Below, piece after piece: positions 1-15,300 of a stretch of 64,000 nt of DNA. Source of the stretch: Dermatemys mawii (lineage: Eukaryota > Chordata > Testudines > Dermatemydidae); assembly GCA_007922305.1 (NCBI GenBank), contig ML677366.1:13544910-13608909 (forward strand), read 5' to 3'. The stretch's first letter is position 1. Each line of letters opens with the position of its first letter. A program made the position numbers and the translations under genes. The notes under the pieces are model-generated. The model was not told where the DNA came from, ran no database searches, and saw only the letters and a list, made by a program, of their open reading frames with translations.

Positions 1-130
1 TTTTCTTAACTTTGCTATCAATTGTACCAACACTTTCAGCCTATTCTGTCTCATCAGGAAGCACATACCCTGCAGTTTTGCCCCTATGAAGCAGCATAGT
101 TAGAATGCTGCTGGGTTTTAGAGCCTTTAC

Positions 131-339
131 CGTGTTAGGAGGTTGGTGATTTGCAGGGCTAGCGCTGCCCGGTAGCGATCTTCACCCTGGACCAGGTAGC
201 GCACCTCATCATGAATGCTGATGCAAAAGCGCCCATCAATGTTGAATTCTTCGAAGAGCCATTTCATGGACACCAGCATTAGGTGCAAGTAATCTACAGC
301 TGAGCTCTGCACCACCCAATTCACTCTGCTGGTTACAAA
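131..339 (-). CDS. POLG: POLG exon 21: residues 1066-1135, HDE motif (motif C)
   Basis: Encodes [20 protein letters not shown] and [11 protein letters not shown]1109 matches catalytic human D1135. Acceptor cctccag|TTT, donor CACG|gtaaag. Bases 1-130 are the following intron. Confidence 0.97.
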
Positions 340-3300
340 CTGGAGGAAACACAAACCGGAAGTTAGAAAGGTTCCAGAACTGATTCCTATAACAGGCACG
401 GTCCCTGGGGAAGTCTGTTCCCATGGGGTCACACTCCAACATGAAACAGTTGGTAACAAGCCTTAAAGGGTTGCGTTGCTGGGGCAGTGTTTGAGGATAC
501 AAAATCCCATTTTAAAAAACAAACAAATCCCTCAATTGGAGAGAAATAGAGCTTTGCTGGCAGAACCAGTGCAAGACATCTAGATACCAGCTGAACAATT
601 ACAGAAGGGCATTGTGATAGAATAAGCTACAACTTTTGTTGTTTCCTAACCAACCCTCACTATACAATTGCCCTTTTATAGGAGCATGTTCCCAGCATGC
701 CTTTTGGGGGAGGCGGGGTGTTGACCCTTTAAATCTAGCAGAAGCAAGCAGCCTCACCCCTGAAGGAGCCATTTACAACTAGTTACAGCAGCTGTCTACT
801 TGCTGGTGAGTATGCTGAACTCCTGTTATGTTCTCTCTTCTTCCTGATGATATGGCACATTCTCATTGGCCTCTATGGTGTCAGTGGGTTCAGCAGACAC
901 TACTCCCACCTTGAAGTCATGAGGTCATAGGGCTTAATTGTTTCACCAGGACTGGGGCTCATCCCCAATATTGACACTGCAGAGCAGTAGTAGGTGCATG
1001 TTGCACTTTTGAAGATGCCATCCTTCAGATGAGACTTAAACCTACCCCTTTTAAAGGCTGTTCTTGGGGGAAATGAAAATCCCTGTGGCAGTTTCTAGAA
1101 AGCACTGGGGCTAATCCCATTGTCTTGACCAGATTCCTTCCCCCAAGGGAAGTGGCTGCAATATTGCAGACTCTGAACTGCTGCTGTTGCATTTGACTAC
1201 AGAGGCCCTAAATTGCCAGGGCTCAATTTTGCCCACACCTGTGTGACTTCCTTGATGTCAATAGTACAAGTGAGGTCAGGTTAGACCCCCATTGTCTACC
1301 CCATAGCTGCAGAGACGCCTGGGGTATGAAAGGCACTGTCGGAACCTAGCTTTGATTCAGTTTGTAACTCAGCGTCTGACAATTGATTCTAGAGCATTTG
1401 CTGAGTACAGAGGGGTTTAGTCTCAAAGTTAAATGTTTTCTTTGCTGCTGCACATCCCTCAAGCAAAGGTGCTGTGCATCACTGCCTGTCACAGGGCAGC
1501 ATTACTGAGAACTACAGCTGCACCAATACTTACATGGGTGGAGCACCAATAAACATGTGGTTCCACAGCCTGACCCAAACTGTTCCCAATCCAGGGCGAT
1601 ATTGGTAGCCAGCCAGCAGTCCCATGGCCACTCATACGTTGCACAAAACAGAGCAGGATGCAAACTACAATTCCCAGCACGGCAACATGGAGTGTTGCTA
1701 GCTGGGAGCAGCAAGGCCATCTCATTCAAACTGACAATCACCAAAAGCAAGAGTTCTGCAGGGCCAAGGCAGAGCTGTGGGTCAGGCTAGGGTTTGTGCT
1801 TACCTCGCCCTTGACAGCGGCTGGCTCCAGGGCTCGGCTGATGCAGCAGCCCAGCACAGGGGTTCTTGGTGAGGCAGACATGGCAATGCTTTCCAGCTTG
1901 TTGAACATTTCGGATTCAGTCCCTCCAGCCCACACGCGATGGCACACCACATCCCACTTGGCCCTGTGCGACCTGCAGTGTGGGGAACAGAAGTGTCACT
2001 ATATCTTCCCCCAGGAACAGGACACTAAACAGCCTCTACAGAGGCACTGGGGTCAGAGCTTTCATGAGCTTCACTATGGATAATAAGGGACTCAGCTGAA
2101 CTAGCTGAAGATTCAGGTTTATGGCACATCAGCAGACTGGCAGGAAGGGAAGCCCCCAACTAAAGGAGCAGGGGATTCTGCAGAAGAAGTGTGTCAGCAG
2201 AGCTAGATAGAGGTTCTGAGCTGGAAAAGCCAGGATGCTGCAGGTCAGGACTGAGGCGCATTGCCAAGTTGTGGGGACAGACAGGAGGAGGAAAGACCAG
2301 GATTGCACTAGCAGGGAATGTTGCAGATTAAGCTTAAAGTGCATTGGTGCAGGCTGGTGCAGGAATCTGAGCAAAGCCTGACTACTTCATGGTTGTCTCT
2401 TCTCTTGCACAAAAGCTAAAATTGCCCTTGACCTCCAATTTCATTTGATTAAGAGAGCTGTTGACTTGCCTGATTCTTTAGACATTACTGATGAAAATGG
2501 TTTCCTGCCTTTGCCATTGACTTGCCTCTTTCACCAGCATCCTCTTTCTGGACATAGGTGTCCTGTGCGTACCAGCTCTCCTTTCCCCTGGTTACTTGCA
2601 CAGGGCGCATCGGAGGGCTTGCGCATCCCATTTCCCGCCCCCACTCCCTTTTCACACAAACAGAGGCTCTTCTCAAGCTTCGTTCCCTCACTTCTTTGCA
2701 GTTTCTCTCCGTATCCTTCGTACATCCTGCCAAGACACAGAACCGTCCTCGGCCCTCTCCACTGGTAAGCCCAGCTCTCTCACTAGCCACTCCCCTTCCT
2801 CAGAAAGGTGATACCTAGAAAAGAGGAACCAGCAGAGACAGATGGCATCTTAGACTTAGATCTCCTGGAGTTTCAGGAACAAGATTCCTGGTTATGGAAC
2901 TGAGCAAGCCTGCTCAGAGGCTTCAAATTAACTAACTCCTGACCGGCAAGAACAATGAGCTCCAGATTCAGGACACTTAGGCCAGGACTGCAAGAGAGCC
3001 CAGCAGCCTGCAATGTGCTCTACCTTCACCTCATTAGGAGGGATTTGTCTATGTCAGAGACAGACACAGCTTCCTCTTAGGCAGCTTCTTAGGGGCAGTC
3101 AACCTACCAAAGGACCCTTCTGGTCCAAATCCCAGGAGGAATGACCCAGCTGGAGACAGACTGAGCTAACAGTGTGGCAAGTTTCTGGCCAACTCCTTCA
3201 ACAGTGGATGTAATGCCACCGGCACATCACATTCCCCACAGCTTTCGACATCAAAGTTTTGCTAAGTTAAACCACAAGGCAGCACTCACCGTCGGATCCC

Positions 3301-6300
3301 CTTGGTGACTGCATACATCTGCCGAGCCTTCTCTGCTGCCTGCTGCTGCGTCAGCCGGTGGTTAAACTGCATAAGCAGGCGCTCAGCGAAGGGCTGGCCT
3401 GCCCCATAGATGCGCCCATAGTTGAAGACTTTGGCGTGCTCCCGGCTGATCCCCACAGTAGAGGCAGTCTTGCTGTGCAGGTCTGTGGCGTTGCTCTTCT
3501 TGCCCTGCAGAGTCATCCAGCCAAATGCAGTACAGCCTGGGGTGCAGGAAAGAGGGGGTTAATGCAGACTAGAAATGGGTCTGAGTCAGACCTCACAGCA
3601 TCACCATGGCAATGATATATCCTGGCCCAGCAGCCTACCTGCAGTCCATGTCACAAGACTGCAGGGCAGTGCCGATCCAGCTGAACCTCTTACCATGCAG
3701 GCCAGCAAAATGAGCCTCCCCAAGGACAGCAGCGATCCAGAGCTCCTGGGAATCCACATCTGCTCCCACGAGATAGTAGCCCGGCGGGACCTGGACCATG
3801 GCTTTAAGCTCGCTGCCTACCCGGTCAGCCTGTGAACATAGATTGATGCCATTTTGGCCTGTCCTTCTACACCTCCCTCCCCCACACCACTGCCAGCCTA
3901 AACACAACTTTTCTCCAGTGGCTGCCTGGCCTCTGCATCCTGCTGTCCTGTCATGTGGTGGTAACAGCACACAGCTCTTCCAGTGCAGAAATGCCAGCCA
4001 GAAACACTCCTGACACAGAGTAAAGGCAAAGAGACCAGCAACTGCCTTGCTCCACTCTTACTAATTCCTTTGCAAGGGCCTCTGCATCCCAGATGGAATC
4101 TAGAAGGTCTCCACTGATTATAACTCTCTTTTCACTGAAGTCTTGCTCTGAGCCCTGGAGCTTCTGGATCTCGTTGGCCCTAGGTTACTAGGCCAACTCA
4201 TGTCAGCGAGGCAAGAGGGCAAAGGATTATAGAACCAGCCTCTAAGATCTACAAAGTTCACACCCAAAACAAGACATACCCCCAGTTTCCCCAAATCTGA
4301 TTTCTAATCCAGGACAGCTGTCACTAGCTTGAGATATCCTGCCCTGTAGGGCAGGAGAAATCCCACACTATTGTGCTCCACAAATAATCCCTCTCCAGAA
4401 CACTAAAAGAGAGTTCTGTACCCGAGCGTTGCTGGCAGTCAGCCAGGTGGGTTCCACAGCCCGACGAGTGATGGTTCCGGCTGTTATCACCTGTGGCAGG
4501 ATGGCTCCATAATTACTCTCCTCGTCATAGTCCGGATGTCTGGAATAGAGACGGAGTGTCACCGCCCGCCCACTGGAGAGCAGGAGGGATGAAGGCGGCC
4601 TGGTTCTGGCTTTTCCCACCCTGAGAACTCAGTAACTGAAAGGAACTTCCCAGTGGTTGTAGCCGAGAAAGATCCATCACATGGGACTGAGTTTCTAAAG
4701 TCCTTTTATAATCCCATCTTGGAGTCTGATTGCTGAGCTAGTTCCACGGTCAACACAGGCCAGAGAGTTGAGACTGATGGGAGGAAGTAGGGGAGCTAGG
4801 AAAGAGACTATTCCCTCTGCGCAGCCCCACTTCTGACCCCTTGAGGATTCAGGTTCCGATATCTCAGAGAAAGAAAAGTCCAGTAGTGAAAGGTCAGATT
4901 TAATTCAACAGGGGCCACTGATCTGCACGGCATTTCCTCACATACCTAGTTACTGATCGAGGCAGCTCCCCTTTCTTCAGCCACACCACCACCTGGGAGC
5001 TGTCAAAACAAGCACACACAAGGCCAGGGCCCCAGTGAGACCAACTGTGAAGAGAAATGTCATGAACAGCAGTGGCTGAGGCAGAAAAACCCTTAAAGGG
5101 AAGATCTCAACCTGGATCTTCGATTCTATGTGGGGAACCCAGTCGCTCTCCCCCATCCCCAAGTTTGCATCCCTTTTTCTCAGGTTCTTTCCTTCAGCTG
5201 CCCAAGGCCCACACACTGGAGCTGAGCATCCTGTCTCCATGGTGCTTCTACCCCCGCCATGCCAGCGTGTGCTGAGGGCAAGGCAGTTTTAATGATCAGT
5301 TGAGCAGGTTTCGGACACTTTTGACTGTCAAATGAGGAGTTTGTGGGAGATGTTTGTCCTCTTGCTTGGGTTGAAGCAGCACATTCTGGCACTGCCCACA
5401 CACTTGCAGCCCGGTTAGTACCTGTTCCCATAAACAAGGGCTGCCGCTTACTATGGAAAAGTAAAAAGGTGCCACCAATGGGCAGAGTGATCTGGAGCCA
5501 CTCAGATATTTGCTGTTTTCCCACGTCTAACAGAATGCTACATGGAAATAATGCTTTAAACAGAGGGATGAAAGCTTCAGCTTCATCCAGGCCCTGGGGC
5601 ACAATCATTCATTCACAGGATGGGACATTGAGGCTGTGATCAGAGATGGGGCTTCATCCCTCAGACCTGCTTTCTTCCCTCAGATCCTGCATCTCCAGTA
5701 CCACAGTTCAAATTAGCCCCTGGACTGTGGTCAGGCAGATACAGCCCCACACAGCAAGGTGCCAGAAAACAGACAGTGACATTTAACATGGGAGGAGCTC
5801 CCTGTCCAAAAAACAGCAGTGATCAAGGGGCATGTTACAATTTAGAAGTTACTGTACTCTGCGAAGAGGAATTAGAGGCAAATCTACCAGAGCCCCAATG
5901 TGTGCATTTACCTGACTGACTCCTAGAAATGCTAACAGTGGGGGCACATGTACCTTCAGGCTATTACAGATCTACAGAAAGCTCCTTCTGCAGCACTAAC
6001 GTCTAATCCCCCCACCCCTGTCCCTAAGAATCCCAGTGAAGAGACTGTCCATATTAGATCTAGCTGGGCCTTGATGTTCCTCCAACCCTTACCCATAGGA
6101 GCGCCTGTTCAACTCCCAAGGAATGCAATGGCAGTTAAAGACACTTCCCCTCCAGCCCCAGGTCCACAGTGCTAGGAGGCTTGACCCAGTCTGCTTCCTC
6201 ATTGTTTGAGCTCCCTTCTTGCACTCATCCGTTAGAGTTTCATTTTGGCTCTTTGCCTAATCCCTTTTTTTTCTTAGGCGTGCAAAGTTTGTGCCACAGA

Positions 6301-9300
6301 TCAGCTTCTTTGGAGGCCTTCAGGGCTCCTTCCCTTATCAGCTCTAATGTGCCTCAACATACAGAGGTGCACTACACCACAGTTCCTGTGCAAATCCTGT
6401 TATCAGTCAGTCACTCGGCAGTAGATTCCCCCATGGGTGGGGACTTTGCAGTTTAATTGGGGGAGGAGAGGAATTAGTGTCTATCTCACCTGATTCGCTT
6501 GTGAGCGTTCCTCCAGAATGAGATCATTTTGTTAATTTCAAGGGCTCTCGTCCCGTCAGTGCCCCCAATGCCAGCCCGTAGGGTGCCATCCTCCATCTTG
6601 GGCAAGAAATCCTTGGCAAAAGGGCTTCCAACATTGTTGTCATTCCCATCCTTTAACAGCAAACGAAACAAGGTTGGTTTGGCTCAGTGCATTGGGAGGT
6701 TACTACTAAATAGAAATGAATTCCTGGTCACTTCCCTGCCCCATTTCACATCTTTACAAGCACGTCCTTAGCACCAGCCCTGTTGCAAGCTGCTGACCAG
6801 GGCAGGTGGCTACATCAAAGAAGAAGGGGCTGAAGGAGAGTTTTTAAGGTCAGGCTTGACAAAGCCCTGGCTGGGATGATTTAGCTGGGGTTGGCCCTGC
6901 TTTGAGCAGGGGGTTGGACTAGATGACCTCCTGAGGTCCCTTCCAATCCTGATATTCTCTGATTTTAAGTGCATTCAGCAGACAGGAATTGGGAGGCTAA
7001 TCCAGCTAATCCACTCAGGTCCACAACCCTGAGTGGGAGGAGGCAGAGGAGGGGAGATGAGAGCAGAGAAAAGGAGCAAGGTGAGACTGTGCAAAGCCTT
7101 GAAGAAGGAAGTGAGGAGTTGGGACTTGGTCTAGTTAAGCCAGTAAAGGGCTTTAGTGGGATGGGTAAGGGGACAGTCCCAAAGTTAAAACACTTGGTGC
7201 CCATGTGTATTTCAGTGGGGAACTGTTCATCACAGACCAGGATTTAGCATGAGGACAGCAAAGCTTAGCTGGGTCAGTGCAGGGGTAATGGTCTCCAGAT
7301 GTGTCACTCACTTCCCCTTTGGAGCCAGCCAGGGGTCTCAAACACCATGCCCTGCACTCCAGGGAGGGCTCAGCAGCAAACAAGGAACATCCTATGGACT
7401 TCACACTCACCTTATGAGGCAGCCTGAAGAACCAGCAGCCAGGGATGTGGATATCATTGTAAGGGCCATTGCCATGGTGATATGTAGGCTGGCTCTTGGC
7501 ACACTCCAGCTCCAGGTAAGCAGTTTCTCCCTGAAACCATCCAGCATGAAACACTTGCTAAACTTCGAGCCAGAAGAAGGAAAATCCTCAGGGATGGGGG
7601 AAGCCTAGTCAATGAAGTGCCACCTCAACTACACAAGCACCTGGAAATGAAAGCCTGACTCCTCACACACTACAATGGAGACATCCATTGGGCTCCTGAG
7701 AGCAGCATCTTTAAGGGCCCTCGCTATGGAGGGAGCTGCTCCTCATCTGCCATGCAGGATGCTGGGCCCTCTTGTTCTGCTTGGAGCAGCAGCTGTGCAG
7801 TGAATCCCTATTAGCTGACACACTCCCAGTAGGATGTTCCATTTACCTGTCTGGGCTCTTTAGCTGTTCTGCCTGTTTCAGCTTCTACATCAGTATCCAT
7901 CTCCAACCGGCTCAGCTCCTCCACCTGGGAACAAAGGGGACAGAAGGATCAGCGAGCTCCTTAGTAAGTGCTTTGGCTTCCCAGTTAGATCAGGGGCTGC
8001 CTGGACAACTCTTCCAGGAACCTCCCTTAGTGTGAAACTGCTGTTCTCTAGCACATTCCTGGGCCCACAGCTCTCCAGCTTCCTCATTTTTAAAGTGAGT
8101 TGTGTGTTAGATAAAAGCTGACACCTTTCACCAAGAAGACTTTAGGCATCTGTTTATCCTTGAAACAGGCACAGACTAGGAAGCAGCAGGGCAATAATGT
8201 ACATCAATGACCAGGAGAGACCACCCTGGGGCAAATGGGGAATTCAGGCTCCATAGCTATTAGTCTCTGGCCTATCTGCCAAGACTCTCAGCAAGGAAGC
8301 CAGTCTTTTCACACAGGCTGCTAAAGAGCCATCAGAGGACAACAACATATGACTGCGCTGGATTTGAATCAGCAGCATAGACAAAAGAGGCTCTCTACCC
8401 CATTCCCATCCAAGCTGGCCAGTCCCCTTTCTTACCTCAGTTTAATTGGATATAAGCACAGCAGCGTTTCACCAGCAAGAAAGCAGCTGTGCAGAACAAG
8501 ATGGGGGCTTAGTGACTGTGAGATGAGGGCCTCTGGGCTCCAAAACAGGATTCTCTGTTCTGGGCTACAAGAAATTCTCTTGCTTCTCACTACTTCAGAC
8601 CCTCCCGTCTTTCCCTCAACCCTCTCTGAAATGACTTCTCAGTTGTTCCAAGCCACAGGCTGCTAAGATTTGGCATTAACAAATCTCTGAGTAGGGTGGC
8701 CATCTGGCCAGATTTTTGGTAGCTCAAACCAGAGGGACTATGGGAGTGAAGGGGTCAGATGTTGATTCAGTGGTGTTGACCTGAACTCAGTATTTTTTAA
8801 TGTTCTGTGTTCGTATATTAGAAACAAACAAACAAAAAACCCACCAAGATTCCTTTCAGGGAAATGACCATGGAAAGCAACCCCTGTGTGAATCAGCCAA
8901 AGCTAATGGAGATAGCCAGCCACAGGAAAAATGATCAAGGAACCCAGGTGGATAGCTGGTTTGTTTGAAAGTGCCAGTTCGTTTGCAAGGCAGGAGCCAA
9001 AGGCAGTCGGGCCCTCTCTTCTCACTCAAGCAGGTGGACTTTCTGTCCGTCACACTTTTCCAGGGGGAACAGGTGTCTCTGACAAGTTTTCTGAGCCTCT
9101 ACTCCCTTCCTCCCTCAATTCCAGCAAACTCAGCTTTACCTTTTGCCAGATAGTGCTGTTGTCTGTTAACATGAGCTCCTCTTCAAGGCAGGTGTTCAGT
9201 GAGCCAGGCTGCTCCTTCCCTCTCTCTTTACAATGCTCCATGTACAGGTGCTCAATAACCCTAGAGGGAGAAGGCAAAGGAGAGATAAGTGTACTCAGGA

Positions 9301-12300
9301 ACCTGTGTCTCTGGGAGCCGAGACAGGTTTCATACCACGAATCTGAAGCACGACAAGCAGCACCCTAGGACAGAGCGTTACCAGGCTCCACAAGGACATC
9401 TGTTCAAATAAGATGATGAAAATAAGGCCACACGCCCCCACCCCGCAACATCCTTCCGAAGGAGAGGCCAAGATTCCCAGCCAAACACTGCTTCGCCAGA
9501 GAGGTTTTCTCTCTGCTAGGAAGGGAGAAAACCACAGGCTTCTGTTCAGGGAGGAATAGATGCATCTTTAATGCCCTCAGGTTACTGCCTTGTTTGAGAC
9601 TTTGGAGCTCTGGATTAATTTGCTGACCTTCTTCCCAGAACCTCCCTCCCCAAAACTGTTCAGCAAATAACCACTAAAGATCAGAAGTCTTAGCAACATG
9701 GGATTCTCTTCCAGCTTGGTGAATGCAGTAGCTTTACTGCTGACATCTCCTTAGATAGCCCATCCCATCTCTCTCCCTCTCTTACCTGTGTGGACAGGAT
9801 GGCTCTTCTGTCTCTGAGATATCCTTTGGCAAATTATCCTTCCTCCCTGGCACCAAGTAGCCCCAGCCATGCTTCTCAGAGTAATGCACTGGGAAACCAT
9901 CCCAGGTTAGTCTCATTAGCTTTGGTGTCACTCTCATCTGAAGGCTGATAAGACTGGGACCTGGCACCCAGTCTGGATCATTCAGACGTGGGCAGAGTTT
10001 ACGGTACCATCTAGAAACCAAGACAGGAACAATTAGCGTGGGGAGAAAGGCTTCAAGAGCAGTTTAAAGTTTCCTCCTCATCTACTTCCTTTCATTTTGG
10101 TTAAGAAGGCAACATGAGAAATTCCCTTCGCTATTAATATTTCGAGGTGGTCCATCCTATTTCATCTCTTTTAGCCTAGGACAGGGTTTTCCCATCTATG
10201 AGCACAGCACATCTGTCAGACTCACTTAGTTGATCTAATATCCAGTGAAGGACCAATGGGACCATCAGCAAATGCTAGACCATCTGAGTGGAACTCACCC
10301 ATCCAAAGGAAACATTAAGTAGGCTGCCTCCTACCTATGTGTTCAAGCACACTTTCCAAGTGCTGCACTGCTTAGGGACAAGGGGAATGATTCTGCCATC
10401 TCCTCTTATAAAAAGCTATCTGTCTGGAGAAGCTTGAATATTTTTTCCGTCTCTTTGGGACAAAGGATTGCAGTGGAGTATGAGAAATCTTGGGAGAGTG
10501 GGGATTTCTCGTCCTCTTCTGGGAAGAGCACATGCTGCAGCTCAGGAACCCATTCTCAAGAACTGCCAGCTCTGAGAGGCAGGTTCAGATTTTCTTTGGG
10601 CATAGAACAATGTATATGTTGAGTATACCTTCAACCCCAGAGAGCAGGACAGTGGGGTAGCTGTGGTGCTTCCAACATGCGGGAGGGCCCATCTTCTCTA
10701 GAAGTGGGAGGCAATTTAATTTCCACATTGGCTCAGCACAGGCCACTTTGAGCAGAATACTTAAATGTGCCCAATTCTTAGTGGTGGCTTCCACTGAGAA
10801 GCTGAACTGGGACCCACTAATCTCACAACAGTCAGAGTGTAATCCCAGTTTCTGAAGCAAAAGGTACATGCTTCATCCACTCAGATTCCAGGCTCTCTAT
10901 TTCACCTACCCTTCTACCAGCTGTTCGCTATTTAATCCCATTGGCAATGTCATTTAGAAAGGGACTAAATAGCTGGAATACCCTGACTCCATGGGCAGGA
11001 CACGGCGCTCAGATAACACTTCCATAGATTAGTAATAACAGCTGGAAATGTTTCCGCCTACAAACCAAAGTCACCATTAGGTGGTGAGTTATGCAAACCC
11101 CCTTTGAATGACTCACCCCGGGTGGCCTGGCAGGTGCTGGGTTCTCTTTGGTAGCAAATTGATAGTCTCCTTCAGACGTTCCAGGAAGACCCAGCTCTCA
11201 GGGACTCTCAGCTCTTCCTCTTCAGTGGGGGGACCAGGATCTGAATTTGTAATAAACGTAGCCTCAGCAAGGGATATTCTTTATGCAGATAAGAAACAGT
11301 GCCCTTTCCGACACGCGCTGCTCTTACACGTGATTCCATGTTTCCTCAGTTGTTTCTGTTCCTCCTTGTCTAGAAAGTTACACTGACCATGCCTCTACCT
11401 GACATCTTGCCTTTCCCATTGGTTCAGATTTCCCTCCACTTAGACTCTGTGCTGCATGTCTTACCTGCAACCTCACTAGAACTTAGAGATAGTATTAAAC
11501 CTGTTTTCCTCCCTCACCCCCCCACCACGCGCACGCACCAAGAGCACTACCTTCCTGCCACTCTAGGGCAGATGGGTTTGCCACCACTTTGGCTGGCTTG
11601 TTGTTTACATCTTCATTTTTCTTCTTTACAGTTTTCTTCTTCTTCTGCTTAAATTCCTGTAGGTCCCACTCCAGGTCCCATAGCCAGGGGTCATCTTTAT
11701 ACCTGCATGGCAGAACAACATTACACGTAGCTTGTTTCGGCTTTGCGCTTCTACATTCTGCCTGATCTAGACGATGCTGACATCCTGAATTCTGACACCT
11801 GGTTCCAGTTCACGTTATCCCTGGTAAAGTAAAGGGACTCTCACAGATCTAATTTTTGACTATTTTCCCTATCAAGCATTAACTTGAGAGTTATGAACAC
11901 AATAAAAGCAGTGGACTCCAGCAATGCCAGCTTCCCGTATACTACTCTTTGCCAGTGTGACTCGCCCAGACTTGAACAGTCAGAAATTCAGTCTCCATTG
12001 AATCTTCAGCTTCTACAGAGGCTGCTAACCAGCTGGTGCCAATTCTAAAGATAGTTTCTGAGCTGTGAACACTTGTCTGCTAGGGATTGGATTGAGGGTC
12101 AGCCCTTAAGAATATGGGGACAGATTTGGTGATCTAAAGATGAATGGCTCCAGGTCTCATCAACAATCTTCTTAGCCATCTAGCCCGACTATAGTCATAT
12201 CAGTGCTAACCAAATTCCTTTGCAGTTTTTAAATGAAAAATGCTTTCTTTTCCTGCACTACGTACCAGAATCTAAGCCCCTTCCTCCTTTGCATTTGCCC

Positions 12301-15300
12301 CTGCCATGACACTCACGACCCATCTGGTACCTCTCCTCATAAAGCAGCTGACAGGCATCGTTGGCCAGGTTCATCAGGGATTTCTTCATCTCTTTCTGAA
12401 GCTCCTCATAGGTGCCCTGAGTCTCATCCAAGTACCTCTCCCAGTTCTGATTGACAGGCAGGTAAGAAACGCCCATCTCCAGCATCCCTGCAAAGGTCAC
12501 AGGATGGGGGCATCTACAGTACAAATACATATGGTATTAAACAGAAGCCAGAAGGCATTTGGCCTGTAAGCACAAGGCTATTCTACAAATAAAGACACAA
12601 AATATGTAACTTCAGCTCCCTTTACACTTAGAAGTTTCCCCATCTCATGCTACTGCCCGGAACTCTCTGTGGCTTTTGCCCTCCTGCACCGGCAATTACC
12701 AAAGGCCCTGATATGAATCTGTATCTAGAGCAGGCAGAAGGAAGTCCATTTCACTATCAAGATCCTTCAGTCTCATCCATGAGAGCTTGGTTACAGAATC
12801 CCTCTCACTAAGAGCTGCACACCTTAGCCGTTCGTGAAATTATGATGCTTATTTCTTCCAGCCAGGAGAGAGGGATCAGGGTCCCCACGCAATGGGGCTC
12901 TGTGCAGCCCCAGAGTTCTGGCATCCACCTGCCATTGCAACCTTCCACAATATAAAGAACTCAGATGCTGAGGATTAAACTGAGGTCCTCAGCATGTCTG
13001 GGTAAGACTGCAGCAACTGCACCAAATTCCCTGTATCTGTGGCTAGATTTTCATGGCTCCGTGCAACAGTTAATTTTTGTGGCAGCTGAGGTCAAATTCC
13101 TTCTCACCTCTCCATGAAGAGTGGCAGCTGCTTCTGGAATACTTCATGAGTGGCTTGGACATCAAGGGCACAATACTTCATCAGTTCCTTTGGGGTCAGA
13201 ACAGGCAAAAAGTAGGAAGGTTAGACTGTGTGTATAGAGCATGAACTAGCCAAGCCAGGGGGCGCAATGACCCAGCATCACTGTGACTGTCAGCCAGTTA
13301 CACTAAAAATCTCCACAACACAGTTCTCTACTCCATTCTCACAAACTTCCACTCAGGTTCTCCCTGGGCAAGAAATCTCAGAAGTCTGGGTCAGAGGCAT
13401 GTAACTCTCAGTTAACCAATGGCCACGTTGGCACTGCGCTCGGAGACTGAGACATGCACTGACTTTGCTATAAAAAGGACCCAACTGCAACTGCCCTGAT
13501 CATTAGTATGGAGATGCTGCCCATGGAGACTACTAATAGTAGAACAAAGTGCTCCATCTTTCATTGCCCATAGCTGGGGATGCTTTGTATGGATTCAAAT
13601 GCCACTACAAGGAAACGGAAAACATGCTGCTAAAAAAAATGTTATTCCTGCTGAGAGTTCTTTTTGTTTTTATAATTTAATAAATCCCCCTGGCCTCTCC
13701 CAGAAGCTGCTCAGCCTTACCTGGAAGCTGTGTCTGATGTCACTCATGCTCCCCTTGACAAACAGCTCACGGGCCTCTTTCTCCAGTGGCTCACCTCCAA
13801 CGTACAGGGCGTGCACGTCTGCAAGGTTGTTAATGCTGCTGATGTTCACCCAGTCCCATGAGCCAATCTGTAAAGAGACAAGCCAGCAGGCCAGCTCAGG
13901 GCAGGAAAAGAACTGGCAGCTGGCTGACATGCAGAGGCAGTTTGTTGTACTATTTTTAAACAAATATATCTAAACTATACCTAACGTACAGTTCTGATAA
14001 GAAAACAGACTAAAATTACTATAGTGTCTAGGAGCCCTAGTCATGTACCAGGGTCTCACTGTGCTAGGCACCATGTAAACTCAGAACAACAAATAATCTC
14101 TGTATAATCTAAGGTTTTTGTAGGCATCATGGCAAACGAGAGTTTTGGAAGGGGATTTGGAGGAGGATAATGAGGTAGCTTTGCAGGTGTTTACAGGTGG
14201 TTCCTTCTGAGCAATAAAGGGCAGCATGGGAGAAGACACAAAGGTGCTTGTTTGTAAATTTAGCAAGTGGGCACTGGAGGCAGGAGTTGATATCTCGATA
14301 ATGAATGAGAGGAGATGGGTAGGGTAGGGATAAGTCGTGAAGGGCCTTGAAAGTGAACTGTTTGATGCAACAGAGAAGAGGGAGCCAATGGAGGGATGAT
14401 ATGGTCACAGTGACAGGCGAGGACCATAATCTTTGCAGCGCTATTCTCAACAGATGAGAGCAAGGCAAGATGTTTTTTTTGTCAAGGTAAAATGGCCCTC
14501 CCTTGTTCCACAGACTTGCTCCTCCTTTGTTTGCAAGTCAGAGCTGCTGGCTTTATTATCTCTGACCACTTCCTACTCCTGTTAGACCTATAGCTCCTTT
14601 GAAGCGACAGGAGTACAAGATGGCTCCACTGTGCTTTGTGCAGTAGGTCACCAGCGGAGTTCTGACTGCAGTCCCTGTATTACATGTGACGACATAAGAG
14701 GCAGAAAGAGCCTAACTCAGTTTTCAGACCCCAACTGGAGTTTACAGAGATGGCCAGTAACAGCAGAACATTTATTACAGACTCTTCTACTTCAAACAAT
14801 GCAATGGAGCAGTCCATTAAATCATTCCTCTGGGGAGGCCAGAGCTAGGTGCCCTGTGGAAGGAAAGGAGGCTTTTAAATGCTAAGGAAACAAAGTGAAG
14901 AAAAACCAGCAGTTAGGATCTATAGCACTAGTTAGCGATGCACAAATTTCCTCAGTGATTCTCCTACTCACTGCAGGCCCTTCAGTTTTGCTGCGTGTTT
15001 TCTTCATGTGCTGCTTGACCTGCTGCAATCCTTTCCTCTTGCCATGCTTCGCAGCCATCCAGAGGCTGCGCTGAAATCCTGTCAGCCCTGAGATGGCCAT
15101 GTGCATGCTCATGGTGTCCAGGAAGCGCATACGGGAGCCCTGAAATGCACAGCAGGTTAGGGATTCTCAAATGTCATTGCACTGCAACCCACTTCTGACA
15201 AGAAAAATTACTACACAGTCCTAGGAGGGGGGAACCGAAAACTGAGCCCCACCACCCCGGGTGGGAGACAAAAACCAAAGTCCAAGGGCTTCAGCCCCAG

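Noticed and set aside
1973..3289. Apparent loss of POLG exon 19
   Set aside because: The exon is poorly conserved and was first missed. It is present at 2692-2814 with correct phases and splice sites.
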